From Sporothrix humicola (Eukaryota; Ascomycota; Sordariomycetes; Ophiostomatales; Ophiostomataceae), in the NCBI GenBank assembly GCA_021396245.1, contig WNYE01000025.1:370335-434334 (forward strand): 64,000 nt of DNA. Reading direction: 5' to 3'. Made by a program: the position numbers and the translations under genes. The notes under the pieces were generated by a model. That model did not search any database. It was not told where the DNA came from and was given only the letters and a program-made list of their open reading frames with translations. Positions 56,095 to 64,000 of this stretch are shown here, in pieces. Within the stretch, counting starts at the first letter, position 1. The number at the start of each line of letters is the position of its first letter.

Positions 56095-56756
56095 TATGTG
56101 GCCTAGATCGGTGCCAGATTGAGTGCATACGACGGCAATCCCCTCGCACTAAACGAACTAAACGAGTTTAGTGGACTGGGTGGACTGGAATTAGCGACAT
56201 CTGCTAGTATACGACGGTAATCAATTCAATGCCACCAAGCTATCGCAGCATCGTAGCATCGTAGTATCGCAGCCTCCACATACGACGGCATATTGTGCTC
56301 GTGACGTAGACGTAGATTCGGTATCATGGTTTGGTTATCAAGATTGAGATTGGAAGAAAGAAGAGCAATTTTTTGGGACTGGTTGGCTGGGATTTTTGGA
56401 TGTCGGATTTTCAATGTTGAATGCCGTTCACGACGGCAAACTTGAATGTCGCCTCATCTACCTGATCTGACTTGCTCTGACTGTTCCAGTTTGTTTGAAT
56501 CATCAAGACATTTCGATTTTGCCGTCGTCAAGAGCACCAAGAGAGCACCAACTCCGCAGCATCACCACAGAATCGCCACAGCATCGCCGTCTATTTATTT
56601 CAGCGACTCCCTACGACTTGAAGAGATTGGGTTTTGCAAGTCAATGAAAGTGAAATCAAAACCACCCAAAAAATCACAGGAAAAATTAGATCGCAACCAA
56701 ACCACAACCAAACCACAACCACAACCAAAATCAAGCATTCCATCAGATTCAACACA
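56095..56756. promoter_or_regulatory. PhyH gene promoter with repeated ATACGACGG elements
   Basis: Upstream region of the dioxygenase gene. It holds four related sites on the plus strand: ATACGACGGCAAT at 56127-56139, ATACGACGGTAAT at 56209-56221, ATACGACGGCAT at 56280-56291, and TTCACGACGGCAAA at 56427-56440, the last within the inverted repeat GCCGTTCACGACGGC (56423-56437). CGG triplets are the half-sites of Zn2Cys6 regulators. Confidence 0.65.
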
Positions 56757-57785
56757 ATGGCTCCGATTGCTACAGACAGTCTCGACGCCTCGCAGCCGAC
56801 CTTTATGCCGGCGCCGGCAAGTGCCCTGAAGACACAGGCCCTCCAGCACCCCGGCAGCTGGATGGCCGACCTCGAGGCCAACGGGTTTGCCGTCATCAAA
56901 GGCGCCATTCCCCGCGACCGCGCCCTAGCGTACCAGCAGCGCGCGCGTGCGTGGCTCAAGAGCTTTGGCAACGACGCGCTCGACTACAGCGACCCCAGCA
57001 CCTGGGTCAAAGAGAACCTGCCGGTGCACACGCCCATCAACACCTTTGGCACGTACGCCGCGCCGCACGAAAAGTTCATGTGGGACGCGCGCCTCGAGCC
57101 GGGCGTCGTCGCCGCGTTTGCCGCCATCTGGGGCACCGACGAGCTGTTAGTTAGTTTTGACTCGCTCAACGTCACCTTCCCCAACCGCAAAGACGTGCCG
57201 CGCAAGCAGCCCTGGGAGCACGTCGACCAGAGCCCGCTGCGCCGCGGCATGCACTGCATGCAGGGCATTATCAATCTCTCCAAAGCCGGGCCCGACGACG
57301 GCGGTTTGGTGGTATACCCCGGCTCGCACAAGCTGCTCAACGAGCTGCTCGACACGCAGACCGACCGCGCGGCCTGGACCACCAAGGATATCTATTACAT
57401 CAACAAAGACCATCAGGCGTGGCTGCGCGACCGCGGCTGTGTGCCGCACAAGGTGTGCGCCGACGTCGGCGACCTGATCGTCTGGGACAGCCGCACGGTG
57501 CACTACGGCAGCGAGCCCGAGCCGAGCAGCAACACGATCCGCACCGTCATCTACGCGGCCTACACGCCCGTGAGCCTCGCGTCCGCCGCGACGCTGGCCG
57601 TCAAAAAGGACATCTTTTACCGCTACGGCGGCACCACGCACTGGCCACACGACAATGTGCGCGTGCGCGACACCGCGACGTATCTCGAGGACGGCACGCG
57701 CGACCCGCGCGACCGCAGCGAGCCGCTCGAGAAGCCCGAGCTGACGGACCAGCTGCTGAAATTGGCGGGCGTGAAGCCATACTAG
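56757..57785 (+). CDS. PhyH-type non-haem Fe(II)/2-oxoglutarate dioxygenase
   Basis: Phytanoyl-CoA dioxygenase superfamily oxygenase, 342 residues, intronless. The double-stranded beta-helix iron triad is visible: His and Asp in PWEHVDQSPLRRG (about residues 155-160) and the distal His in DSRTVHYGSEPEP, followed by the Arg of NTIRTVIYAAYTP that would bind 2-oxoglutarate. GGLVVYPGSHKLLNELL is a further family block. The start at 56757 is preferred to a frame that extends 41 codons upstream, because that extension is Thr/Gln/Asn repeat-like sequence from the 5' untranslated region. It is head-to-tail with the M20 gene. The substrate is unknown; fungal relatives hydroxylate varied small metabolites. 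Confidence 0.88.
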   Translation: MAPIATDSLDASQPTFMPAPASALKTQALQHPGSWMADLEANGFAVIKGAIPRDRALAYQQRARAWLKSFGNDALDYSDPSTWVKENLPVHTPINTFGTYAAPHEKFMWDARLEPGVVAAFAAIWGTDELLVSFDSLNVTFPNRKDVPRKQPWEHVDQSPLRRGMHCMQGIINLSKAGPDDGGLVVYPGSHKLLNELLDTQTDRAAWTTKDIYYINKDHQAWLRDRGCVPHKVCADVGDLIVWDSRTVHYGSEPEPSSNTIRTVIYAAYTPVSLASAATLAVKKDIFYRYGGTTHWPHDNVRVRDTATYLEDGTRDPRDRSEPLEKPELTDQLLKLAGVKPY

Positions 57786-58395
57786 GGGCAGGCAGAGGAG
57801 TAGGTCAGATAGTCATATATGTCAGTCACAAATCTTAAATCGTAAATTTAATGTGCAAATATTATATTGACTCGTTTTGATTTATCATGGGCCTTATGGA
57901 TGTGATTTAAACCAAAGCCTGCGTATACAAGTCAAATTAGTTATCAATATTGAATCTAGGTTCACTCTTAGTCTCCGAGATCAAAATTTGAATTTTTCAT
58001 CATCAACATTGGAACGTTGACCGTCGGATAGCAATGTAATTGAATCAATACTTTAGGTTTCGGAGGCGAGGAAGCTCGCAAAATACAAGATACGGCGTAT
58101 AGTAGCCGAGTTCGAGATGAGGGGAAGATAAGACTAACACCGGCCCAGAGTTTCCACAGTTTTGTTCGAATGCCGTCGTATAGTAGCGCTATATTCATAT
58201 GCCGGCGGAAACACCAGATGCACGAGCTCTTACATGCGAGATGGGAATACCGATGCCGGTTGCTTGGATTGGATTATTGGGTTTTTGAATTGTTAGATTT
58301 TTGGACATTGTCAAAACGCGTTGAATTTCAAGCCCATAGTCAGAGTCTTTCCGAACCTCTCCAAACTCACTTGAACATCCAACATCGACATCACC
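57786..58395. promoter_or_regulatory. Promoter of the M20 hydrolase gene with an inverted ATACGACGG site
   Basis: Intergenic between two same-strand genes. ATGCCGTCGTAT at 58170-58181 is the exact reverse complement of the 12-mer at 56280-56291, about 215 bp before the ATG. Extended on its own strand, GCTACTATACGACGGCATT resembles the 56204-56221 site (GCTAGTATACGACGGTAAT) at 17 of 19 positions. Confidence 0.6.
58170..58181 (-). promoter_or_regulatory. ATACGACGGCAT element upstream of the M20 gene
   Basis: Exact 12-bp inverted copy of the element in the PhyH promoter. The likely ligand is a Zn2Cys6 factor (inference). Confidence 0.55.
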
Positions 58396-59676
58396 ATGAC
58401 TCTTGTCAGCCAGACCACGGACACACCCGAGCAGCTGCTGCAGGACGCCATTGATGCGCGACGGCCTGCACTCTGGGCCATCAACCAGCAGATCCAGAGC
58501 AACCCGGAGCTCGGCTACGCAGAATACAAGGCGCACGACGCCATCTGTGATCTGCTAGAAAAAGAAGGCTTCACCGTCACGCGCCACGCCTACGGCCTCG
58601 AGACGGCCTTTTGCGCCGAGTACGGCACGGGCGGCCGCGTGGTGGCGTACAATGCCGAGTACGACGCGCTGCCGGGCATCGGGCACGCGTGCGGCCACAA
58701 CCTGATTGCGACCATGTCGATTGGGGCGTTTTTGGGGGTGGCGGCGGTGATGAAGGCGCGCGGTCTCAACAAAAATGGGAGGGTCCGCCTGATCGGCACG
58801 CCGGCCGAGGAGGGCGGCGGCGGCAAGCTCAAGATCATCGAGGCCGGCGGGTTTGCCGACGTGGACGCGTCGCTCATGGTGCACCCGGGCCCGCTGCGCA
58901 CAGTCGCGGGCTACGACGGCGACGCGTACATGCCGACGCTGGCCAACCACAAGCTGCGCGTGCGCTACCGCGGGGTGGCCGCGCACGCCGCCATGGCGCC
59001 GTGGGATGGCACAAACGCGCTGGACGCGGCGGTGCTGGCGTACGCGGGCATTGGCGTGCTGCGCCAGCAGATGCACCCGTCGAGCCGCGTGCACTGTGTT
59101 ATATCAGAGGGCGGCGAGCGGCCCAACATCATCCCGGCGGCGACGACAATGGACTGCTATGTGCGGTGCCCGACGCTGCAGACGGCGGATGACTTGCTAG
59201 CCAAGGTGAAGGGTTGTTTTTCGGGCGCGGCGCAGCAGGCCGGCTGCACGGTCGGCTTTGAGCTGATCAACACGTATGCGGACCTGCGGCCCAACTTGCC
59301 CATCTGCCAGCTGTACGCGGACGCGCTGAACAGCACGGGCTCCCGCGTGCGCTGCGACCGGTCGTCGGCGGGCGTGCCGGGGTCGACGGACCAGGGCAAT
59401 GTGACGTATGTGTGTCCCGGGTTCCAGGGGTATGTGGGCATCGAGGCCGGGGCCGGCTGCGATAACCACACGCCCGGCTTCACGGCGGCGGCGGCGTCCC
59501 CAGAAGCACACGAGCGCGCCCTTGTGGCCGCCAAGGGGCTGGCAGTAGCAGGGTGGCGTGTTTTGGTCGACGATGCCGTGGCTGCAGCGGTGCGCGCGGA
59601 CTTTGAGGCAGACAAGAAGCGGCGCGCCAGCCCGCAGGAGGAGCGTCTCGTCGTTCATAAAGCGGGTTTCTGCTAA
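58396..59676 (+). CDS. M20-family metallohydrolase (AbgB/PM20D2-like amidohydrolase)
   Basis: Zinc-dependent amidohydrolase of peptidase family M20, 426 residues, intronless. Key residues: YDALPGIGHACGHN (metal ligands) near residue 95, and GTPAEEGGGGK with the catalytic Glu pair near residue 135. The dimerisation domain carries HKLRVRYRGVAAHAAMAPWDG, then PNIIPAATTMDCYVRCPT and the C-terminal metal-ligand His region with DNHTPGFT. Relatives cleave small amide bonds, such as aminobenzoyl-glutamate or N-acyl amino acids and dipeptides; the substrate here is unknown. It is convergent with the double-cluster regulator (77 bp between stops) and follows the dioxygenase head-to-tail. Cytosolic: no signal peptide. 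Confidence 0.9.
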   Translation: MTLVSQTTDTPEQLLQDAIDARRPALWAINQQIQSNPELGYAEYKAHDAICDLLEKEGFTVTRHAYGLETAFCAEYGTGGRVVAYNAEYDALPGIGHACGHNLIATMSIGAFLGVAAVMKARGLNKNGRVRLIGTPAEEGGGGKLKIIEAGGFADVDASLMVHPGPLRTVAGYDGDAYMPTLANHKLRVRYRGVAAHAAMAPWDGTNALDAAVLAYAGIGVLRQQMHPSSRVHCVISEGGERPNIIPAATTMDCYVRCPTLQTADDLLAKVKGCFSGAAQQAGCTVGFELINTYADLRPNLPICQLYADALNSTGSRVRCDRSSAGVPGSTDQGNVTYVCPGFQGYVGIEAGAGCDNHTPGFTAAAASPEAHERALVAAKGLAVAGWRVLVDDAVAAAVRADFEADKKRRASPQEERLVVHKAGFC

Positions 59677-59753
59677 GGATAGTATAGAAGACAAAAATAG
59701 ACAATGCATAAAGTAATAACAATATAATATACACGACAAAGTAACCCCACTCC

Positions 59754-61839
59754 CTACCAGAGGACGAGATTCGAACTGAAAAGAGACTGCCAGCCGGTAT
59801 CCCCCAGCAGCCCCTCGTTCCACCGCTGCCAAAACTCGTCCAAAAAATAATGTGCCGCCGTGATGTTGCCCATGCCGACAGTGCTCTCGAGGACGGTGAG
59901 GCGGTACTCGATGCGCAGCCGCTCCGACTTGCGGTGGGCACAGACGCCGGCCATGAAGAGCGGGAAGAGCAGCTGCGCGTCGGCCGCCGACCCGGGGCGG
60001 ATGCGCGCGACGGCGTCGAGGATGCGATTGAGCGAAGCTTGTCGGGAGGTGTCGACACCCACATCGACGGGCTGCTCGTCCGTAGAATCCGTAGAACTCG
60101 GAGAACCCGTAGACCCCCGACCAGCATGGAGCAGCCAGAGCAGGCCCGCCCAGCGCACGGCCTCGGCCGCTGCCAGCAGCTCGCGCACAGGAACAGGAAA
60201 AACAGTTGCAGGCGCAGTCGTTGTCGAACAAGTCCAGTCCAGAAGCTGCCGACGTGTATCACTGATGATGGTACTGGTGCTTCTGGCGTCTGTGGTTCTC
60301 GTCCTGCCAATGTCGGCCATGCGGGCACTGCAGTTGGCGAGGATGGCATACAGTGGTTTGGCGAAACCAAAGACGGGGTGGATGGATCCTTCTTCTGAAA
60401 AAGACAGGCTAGGATCACGCGCAGGCGCAGGCGCACTGGGTATGTTCGATGCATTGGTCGCCGTCAGACGGGCCACACACAGGATCGAGTCGTAGACGTC
60501 CACCATAAAGGTCATCAAGGCGGCGTTCTCCCCTCCCTCCAGCGGCCCGCAGGACGCCAGAAGCGCGTGCGCACCGTGCAGATGCAGAATCCACTTGTAC
60601 GAGTTGCCCTGGCAAATCTCAAGCAGGCACAGAAGCACCGTCGCCGTAAAGGCGTCTTGTCTCTTTTGATTGTTTTCGCTGTGTCCAGAGAGCGCCTCTT
60701 TTAGATGCTCGAGGGCCAGGCAGCGCTGCAGCACAAGACTGTCCTCGAAATTCGGGTACAGCTTGCACAGGTGGCTGGCCGCGAGCGCCAGCATCGCGTG
60801 CCGGATGCACAGCCGGTGGTGTTCAGGGTCTATTGCACGCGGCACCAGCAGCCGCAGAATCGGGTTGGTGTCGTCGTCGTGCACAACGACCAGCGCGCGC
60901 GCGACGTGCTGCACAAAGTGATTCAACAAATGCTGCTCGGTCGGCGGCCACTGGCGCACGGCGGCCTTGCCAGCCGCGCCCACAAAGTACGCGAGCACGG
61001 GGTCGTCTGCAATCGGCGTCGGCGTCGCTTCATTATGCGCGACGCTGCCACCTCCACTGCCTCCTGCTCCCCCATCCGCCCTCCGCTTCATGGCACTGCT
61101 GGCATGCAGGTGGCCCGGCCGCGTCACCTCGGGCACAATGTTCTCGTCCATCATCGCCACCCACCCGAGGTACCGCCGTGTGCCACTGGGGTCTCGATCT
61201 CGGTCACCATTCCTGGTCATTTCAGTGGCGCTCACCGGGCCGGGTGTCATAACATCAACCCCCGCTTCCACGCTGGCGGCGGCTGGTGACGGAGATAGCC
61301 ACTCGCTGCCCAGGTTGATCTGGGAAAGCTCAGAAAGTTCGGCCAAGTCCGAGGCCGGCACCCAGGCAACATCGGGTAGGTCGTCAAACTGGCTGCCGTG
61401 GAGGGGTGCGGCCGGCAAAGTCGCTGAAGTTGTCGTTTCTGTGGGCGCTTCACGCCGCCGCCGTGTGCACAGCAGGTCAAGACGCCGGCATTCGCCGCAG
61501 CGGGGCACCAGTTCATCGCACTTTTTGCGGCGCGCCACACAATTGACGCAGCCATTAAAGGACCGTTTATGCTTGGCGCGGCTGCGTGTGCGCGTGTTTG
61601 TGTTTGTGCTTGTGTTTGTGCGAGTGTGAGAAGGCAATGCCGCAGACGGAGTGCGTACCGGCCGCTGAATGCCATATGAGCAGTCAAGAGCGAGGCCTGT
61701 GGGTTAGTTTGGCTCAACCACGGTCAGGATCAAGAAATAAGACATAATACATACGGCTGCATCGTGCACAGGGGTGGCCTTTCGAACAGGCAGTCTTGAT
61801 CGACGCGCACGTATCACATGCTGAGCGTTGACGAGGCAT
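59754..61839 (-). CDS. Transcription factor with two tandem Zn2Cys6 clusters
   Basis: Nuclear regulator of 675 residues. Exon 1 is 61839-61755 and exon 2 is 61696-59754; the 58-bp intron has GTATGT and CACAG ends and interrupts the first cluster. After splicing the first cluster is Cys8, 11, 18, 24, 27, 34, a complete C-x2-C-x6-C-x5-C-x2-C-x6-C set. A Thr/Arg/Asn-rich linker of about 40 residues follows, then a second full cluster at Cys78, 81, 88, 95, 98, 105 (CVNCVARRKKC, CGEC). The second cluster has the usual basic residues; the first is less basic. The downstream region resembles fungal regulatory domains, with HRLCIRHAMLALAASHLCKLY and FTATVLLCLLEICQGNSYKWILHLHGA. A start inside exon 2 would lose the first cluster. 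The adjacent enzymes share a CGG element (see their promoters). Confidence 0.85.
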
Positions 61840-62737
61840 TGATTGTGCGGATATGACTGAAGTTGCGGGTTGGTGAAGATACAAACGGAGACAAAGATGG
61901 ACAAGAAGAACGACAAGAAGAACGAGTTCCGTAATGAGACACACGAAAGGAGGCGCAGATAAGCCCGTATGCTACTTATCTACAGCACAGGGTCACGCTG
62001 TATTTTAGCGTACTTTCAGCGTGTTCACCAACGGTGTAAAAAGCGCTAACACTAATTAGGAAAACTCCCAATCTTTGGCGTGCAGACAGACTTGAAGAGC
62101 TGTGTGTTTAGTATTTACTTGTGCCGCTCACACACTTCGCACGGGGCCGAGTCTGGCACCTTCCCAAGGAAGTAGGCGTCAACCACCCATGATATTTTCT
62201 TTTTCTCATTAAAAGTTCAACGACACATAAGGGTATTGCAAAAACTTTTCATAAACATAAAAATAAATTATTTTCTAATTTTACAATTTTTATTTTAAAA
62301 AATCAAACAAAAATAACGCAGCCCCTTTCATTGCTCTCTTTACAAAATAATCTCTTTACAAAAATATTAAAAAGTTTATGAAAAGTTTTAAGTGGTAAAC
62401 CATATAAGTTGCTGACACCGCATTGATGCCTTTACTTAGATTTGCCCATACACTCAATTGTGTGGCCATTTTAACATGTTTTCTGATTCCTTGCAACGGC
62501 ACTTGATGGTCAAAATTGTGGTGTATTTCTTCTTAAACTGCTTTTCGGAGATTCCTGGTCATGGTAAATTATGTCTTATTCTGCATTTTGAATTAAAAGC
62601 CAGCCAATTCTGCCCATGCCCCTCAAGTGTCCAATACAAGCGGGTTATTGTATCACCTCGCCACATCATGCTTGATGCGTTTTTGCCTCACCCGTGTAGC
62701 CCGTATCCACCCCTCACACAATCTCAGCTCTCGTAAA
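61840..62737. other. Intergenic with an AT-rich inverted-repeat block
   Basis: Upstream of the double-cluster regulator and downstream of the polygalacturonase gene. It holds a 16-bp inverted repeat (62241-62256 and 62374-62389) bracketing an AT-rich core, a MITE-like structure (see below). No gene is seen. Confidence 0.5.
62240..62390. repeat. MITE-like inverted-repeat block
   Basis: AAAACTTTTCATAAAC at 62241-62256 and its exact reverse complement GTTTATGAAAAGTTTT at 62374-62389, about 115 bp apart, with an AT-rich core and no frame. No clear target duplication. Candidate only. Confidence 0.35.
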
Positions 62738-63850
62738 TCACGCCGGGCACCCACTCGAGGGAAAGTTGCAGCTGCTGGCCTTGTCGCCGCCCGTGATGGA
62801 CACATCCGTAAACTGGATGTTGGAGCAGGACCCGCTGCCGCACAGGACGTAGTAATCGGTGGCGGTCGAGTTGGCGGTTCCGGTGACATTCTGGAAGAGG
62901 ACGTTCTCGATGAGGACGCCATTGGACGGGTCGCCAGTGGGGCCGCCATTGAGATAATCTTGCTGGACGTCGATGCCATAGGAGGAGATACCGGACACGG
63001 CAATGTTGGTGTAGGTAATGCCGCTGACAAAGCCGGTGGCGCCGTAGTTGGTCTTGATGCGGCAGGCATTCTGAGAGTTGCTGACGACCGAGTTGGAGAA
63101 CAAGACGTTGGTGACGTTGTTGTTCGATTTCAAGCCGACCGAGCCAATGGACAGGCCGTGGCCGCCGCGGCACGTCAAGCTGTCGACAGTCACATTATTG
63201 CCGCTGGTGACGGCGACGCAGTCGTCCTGGTTGTCGACGGTGACGCGCTGGGTGACAATGTTGCTGGACGAGCTGACGTCGAAGCCGTCCGTGTTGTGCG
63301 CGGCCGCCTTGCCACTGCTCGCGCTGTTGGGCGCGTCGCCGGCCGTGTTGTCCAGCACAAGATCCTGCATGACGAGGTCGGAGCAGCCGTTGATATAAAA
63401 CAGGTGTGTGGGCCAGTTCTGGATTTTGAGATTTTTGATCACCGAATTGCCCGTCACTTTCTTGACGACGAAAAAGTGGTCGGGCTTGGTGGTGCCGCCA
63501 TTGGATCCCAGGCCGTCCCAGTACGCCTGGCCGTTACCGTCAATGATGGCGCCGGAGTTGGCCGTCACCGTGATGCCCGAGCCGCCAATCGTGATCGGGT
63601 TGAACGATGACGACGTGGCGACGCCAAACGTGGTCTTGCCGTCAAAGGTCACCGTCGTGCCGGCCTTGAGCGCGGACAGGTCAATGGCCGAGTTGGCGGG
63701 CGCCGCAATGTTGGACAGCACAATGTCGGTGCACGACGCGACGGCGCTGGCAATTCCGGAGTATGCCGTGACCGTGCAGGTGGCTGCAGATACCGTGGCC
63801 GGCAACGATGCAACCAGCGCTGCGGCAAGGACAGAACGAGAGCCGACCAT
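62738..63850 (-). CDS. Secreted endopolygalacturonase (GH28)
   Basis: Glycoside hydrolase family 28 endopolygalacturonase that hydrolyses alpha-1,4 links of homogalacturonan in plant cell walls. 370 residues, intronless. The first 22 or so residues (MVGSRSVLAAALVASLPATV) are a signal peptide. The right-handed beta-helix carries the four GH28 blocks in order: NTDGFDVSS, QDDCVAV, GGHGLSIGSVG and RIKTNYG, which include the three catalytic Asp and the active-site His and Arg-Lys. Cys residues at both ends are placed for disulphides. The length matches short secreted fungal endo-enzymes. Its ATG lies 41 bp from the near end of a T46 run. Endo rather than exo activity is inferred from overall similarity. 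Confidence 0.93.
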   Translation of the reverse strand: MVGSRSVLAAALVASLPATVSAATCTVTAYSGIASAVASCTDIVLSNIAAPANSAIDLSALKAGTTVTFDGKTTFGVATSSSFNPITIGGSGITVTANSGAIIDGNGQAYWDGLGSNGGTTKPDHFFVVKKVTGNSVIKNLKIQNWPTHLFYINGCSDLVMQDLVLDNTAGDAPNSASSGKAAAHNTDGFDVSSSSNIVTQRVTVDNQDDCVAVTSGNNVTVDSLTCRGGHGLSIGSVGLKSNNNVTNVLFSNSVVSNSQNACRIKTNYGATGFVSGITYTNIAVSGISSYGIDVQQDYLNGGPTGDPSNGVLIENVLFQNVTGTANSTATDYYVLCGSGSCSNIQFTDVSITGGDKASSCNFPSSGCPA

Positions 63851-63888
63851 CTTGTGCGTGTTTTGTGTTCCTGTGTTCTCGTTTGCTG

Positions 63889-63890
<2 letters not shown>

Positions 63891-63937
<47 letters not shown>

Positions 63938-63948
63938 TTGGAAAAAAA

Positions 63949-63980
<32 letters not shown>
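63891..63980. repeat. T46 run followed by an A27 run
   Basis: Forty-six T at 63891-63936, a short mixed segment, then 27 A at 63954-63980. It lies directly upstream of the polygalacturonase start. It may be real low-complexity sequence or a weak point in the assembly. Confidence 0.7.
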
Positions 63981-63983
<3 letters not shown>

Positions 63984-64000
63984 AATTAAAAAACACAAAA

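Noticed and set aside
1..64000. CRISPR arrays, rRNA or bacterial operons
   Set aside because: No regularly spaced repeats, no rRNA core segments; intron-bearing fungal genes throughout.

Overview
This is a filamentous ascomycete nuclear chromosome segment. Protein genes carry short GT..AG introns of about 60-300 bp, and the recognisable proteins are fungal: Pat1, a Kre2/Mnt1 mannosyltransferase, an RNA polymerase III subunit, Zn2Cys6 regulators and a tannase-type esterase. One Ty1/copia retrotransposon carries the C-to-T/G-to-A signature of repeat-induced point mutation (RIP). RIP points to Pezizomycotina, probably a Sordariomycete, but the sequence alone does not give the species.

Layout. 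1-15.2 kb is conserved housekeeping sequence: acyl-CoA dehydrogenase (-), mitochondrial ribosomal protein uS12m (+), GT15 mannosyltransferase (-), PAT1 (+), RPC37 (-). 15.2-38.9 kb is gene-poor and AT-richer. It holds six small two-exon genes, all on the minus strand (about 16.4, 20.0, 23.5, 31.8, 34.4 and 37.2 kb). They look unrelated through most of their length, but five share a gapless 27-residue C-terminal motif and the sixth a shorter version. The five clearest gene models all have one intron in phase 2. I recognise no known family. Four copies of a TTCGCA/TGCGAA inverted repeat lie in the same stretch. An aminotransferase/decarboxylase gene and a Zn2Cys6 regulator sit inside it as a convergent pair.

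38.9-50.3 kb is a catabolic-looking block: Zn2Cys6 regulator (+), tannase/feruloyl-esterase-like enzyme (-), sugar-type MFS transporter (+), MmgE/PrpD (cis-aconitate-decarboxylase-like) enzyme (+) and a DAL5-type MFS transporter (-). 50581-56089 is a complete Ty1/copia element on the minus strand, with 109-bp LTRs and a 5-bp target duplication (CAAGA). Its interior is RIP-destroyed but its LTRs are almost intact. 56.7-61.8 kb holds a PhyH-type dioxygenase (+), an M20 amidohydrolase (+) and a regulator (-) that carries two Zn2Cys6 clusters in tandem once its intron is removed. A 12-bp element, ATACGACGGCAT, occurs upstream of both enzyme genes, so these three genes look like a small co-regulated module. 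The window ends with a secreted endopolygalacturonase (-) beside a 46-base T run.

The strongest candidate for something undescribed is the six-gene minus-strand array. Next come the double-cluster regulator and the element shared by its neighbours.
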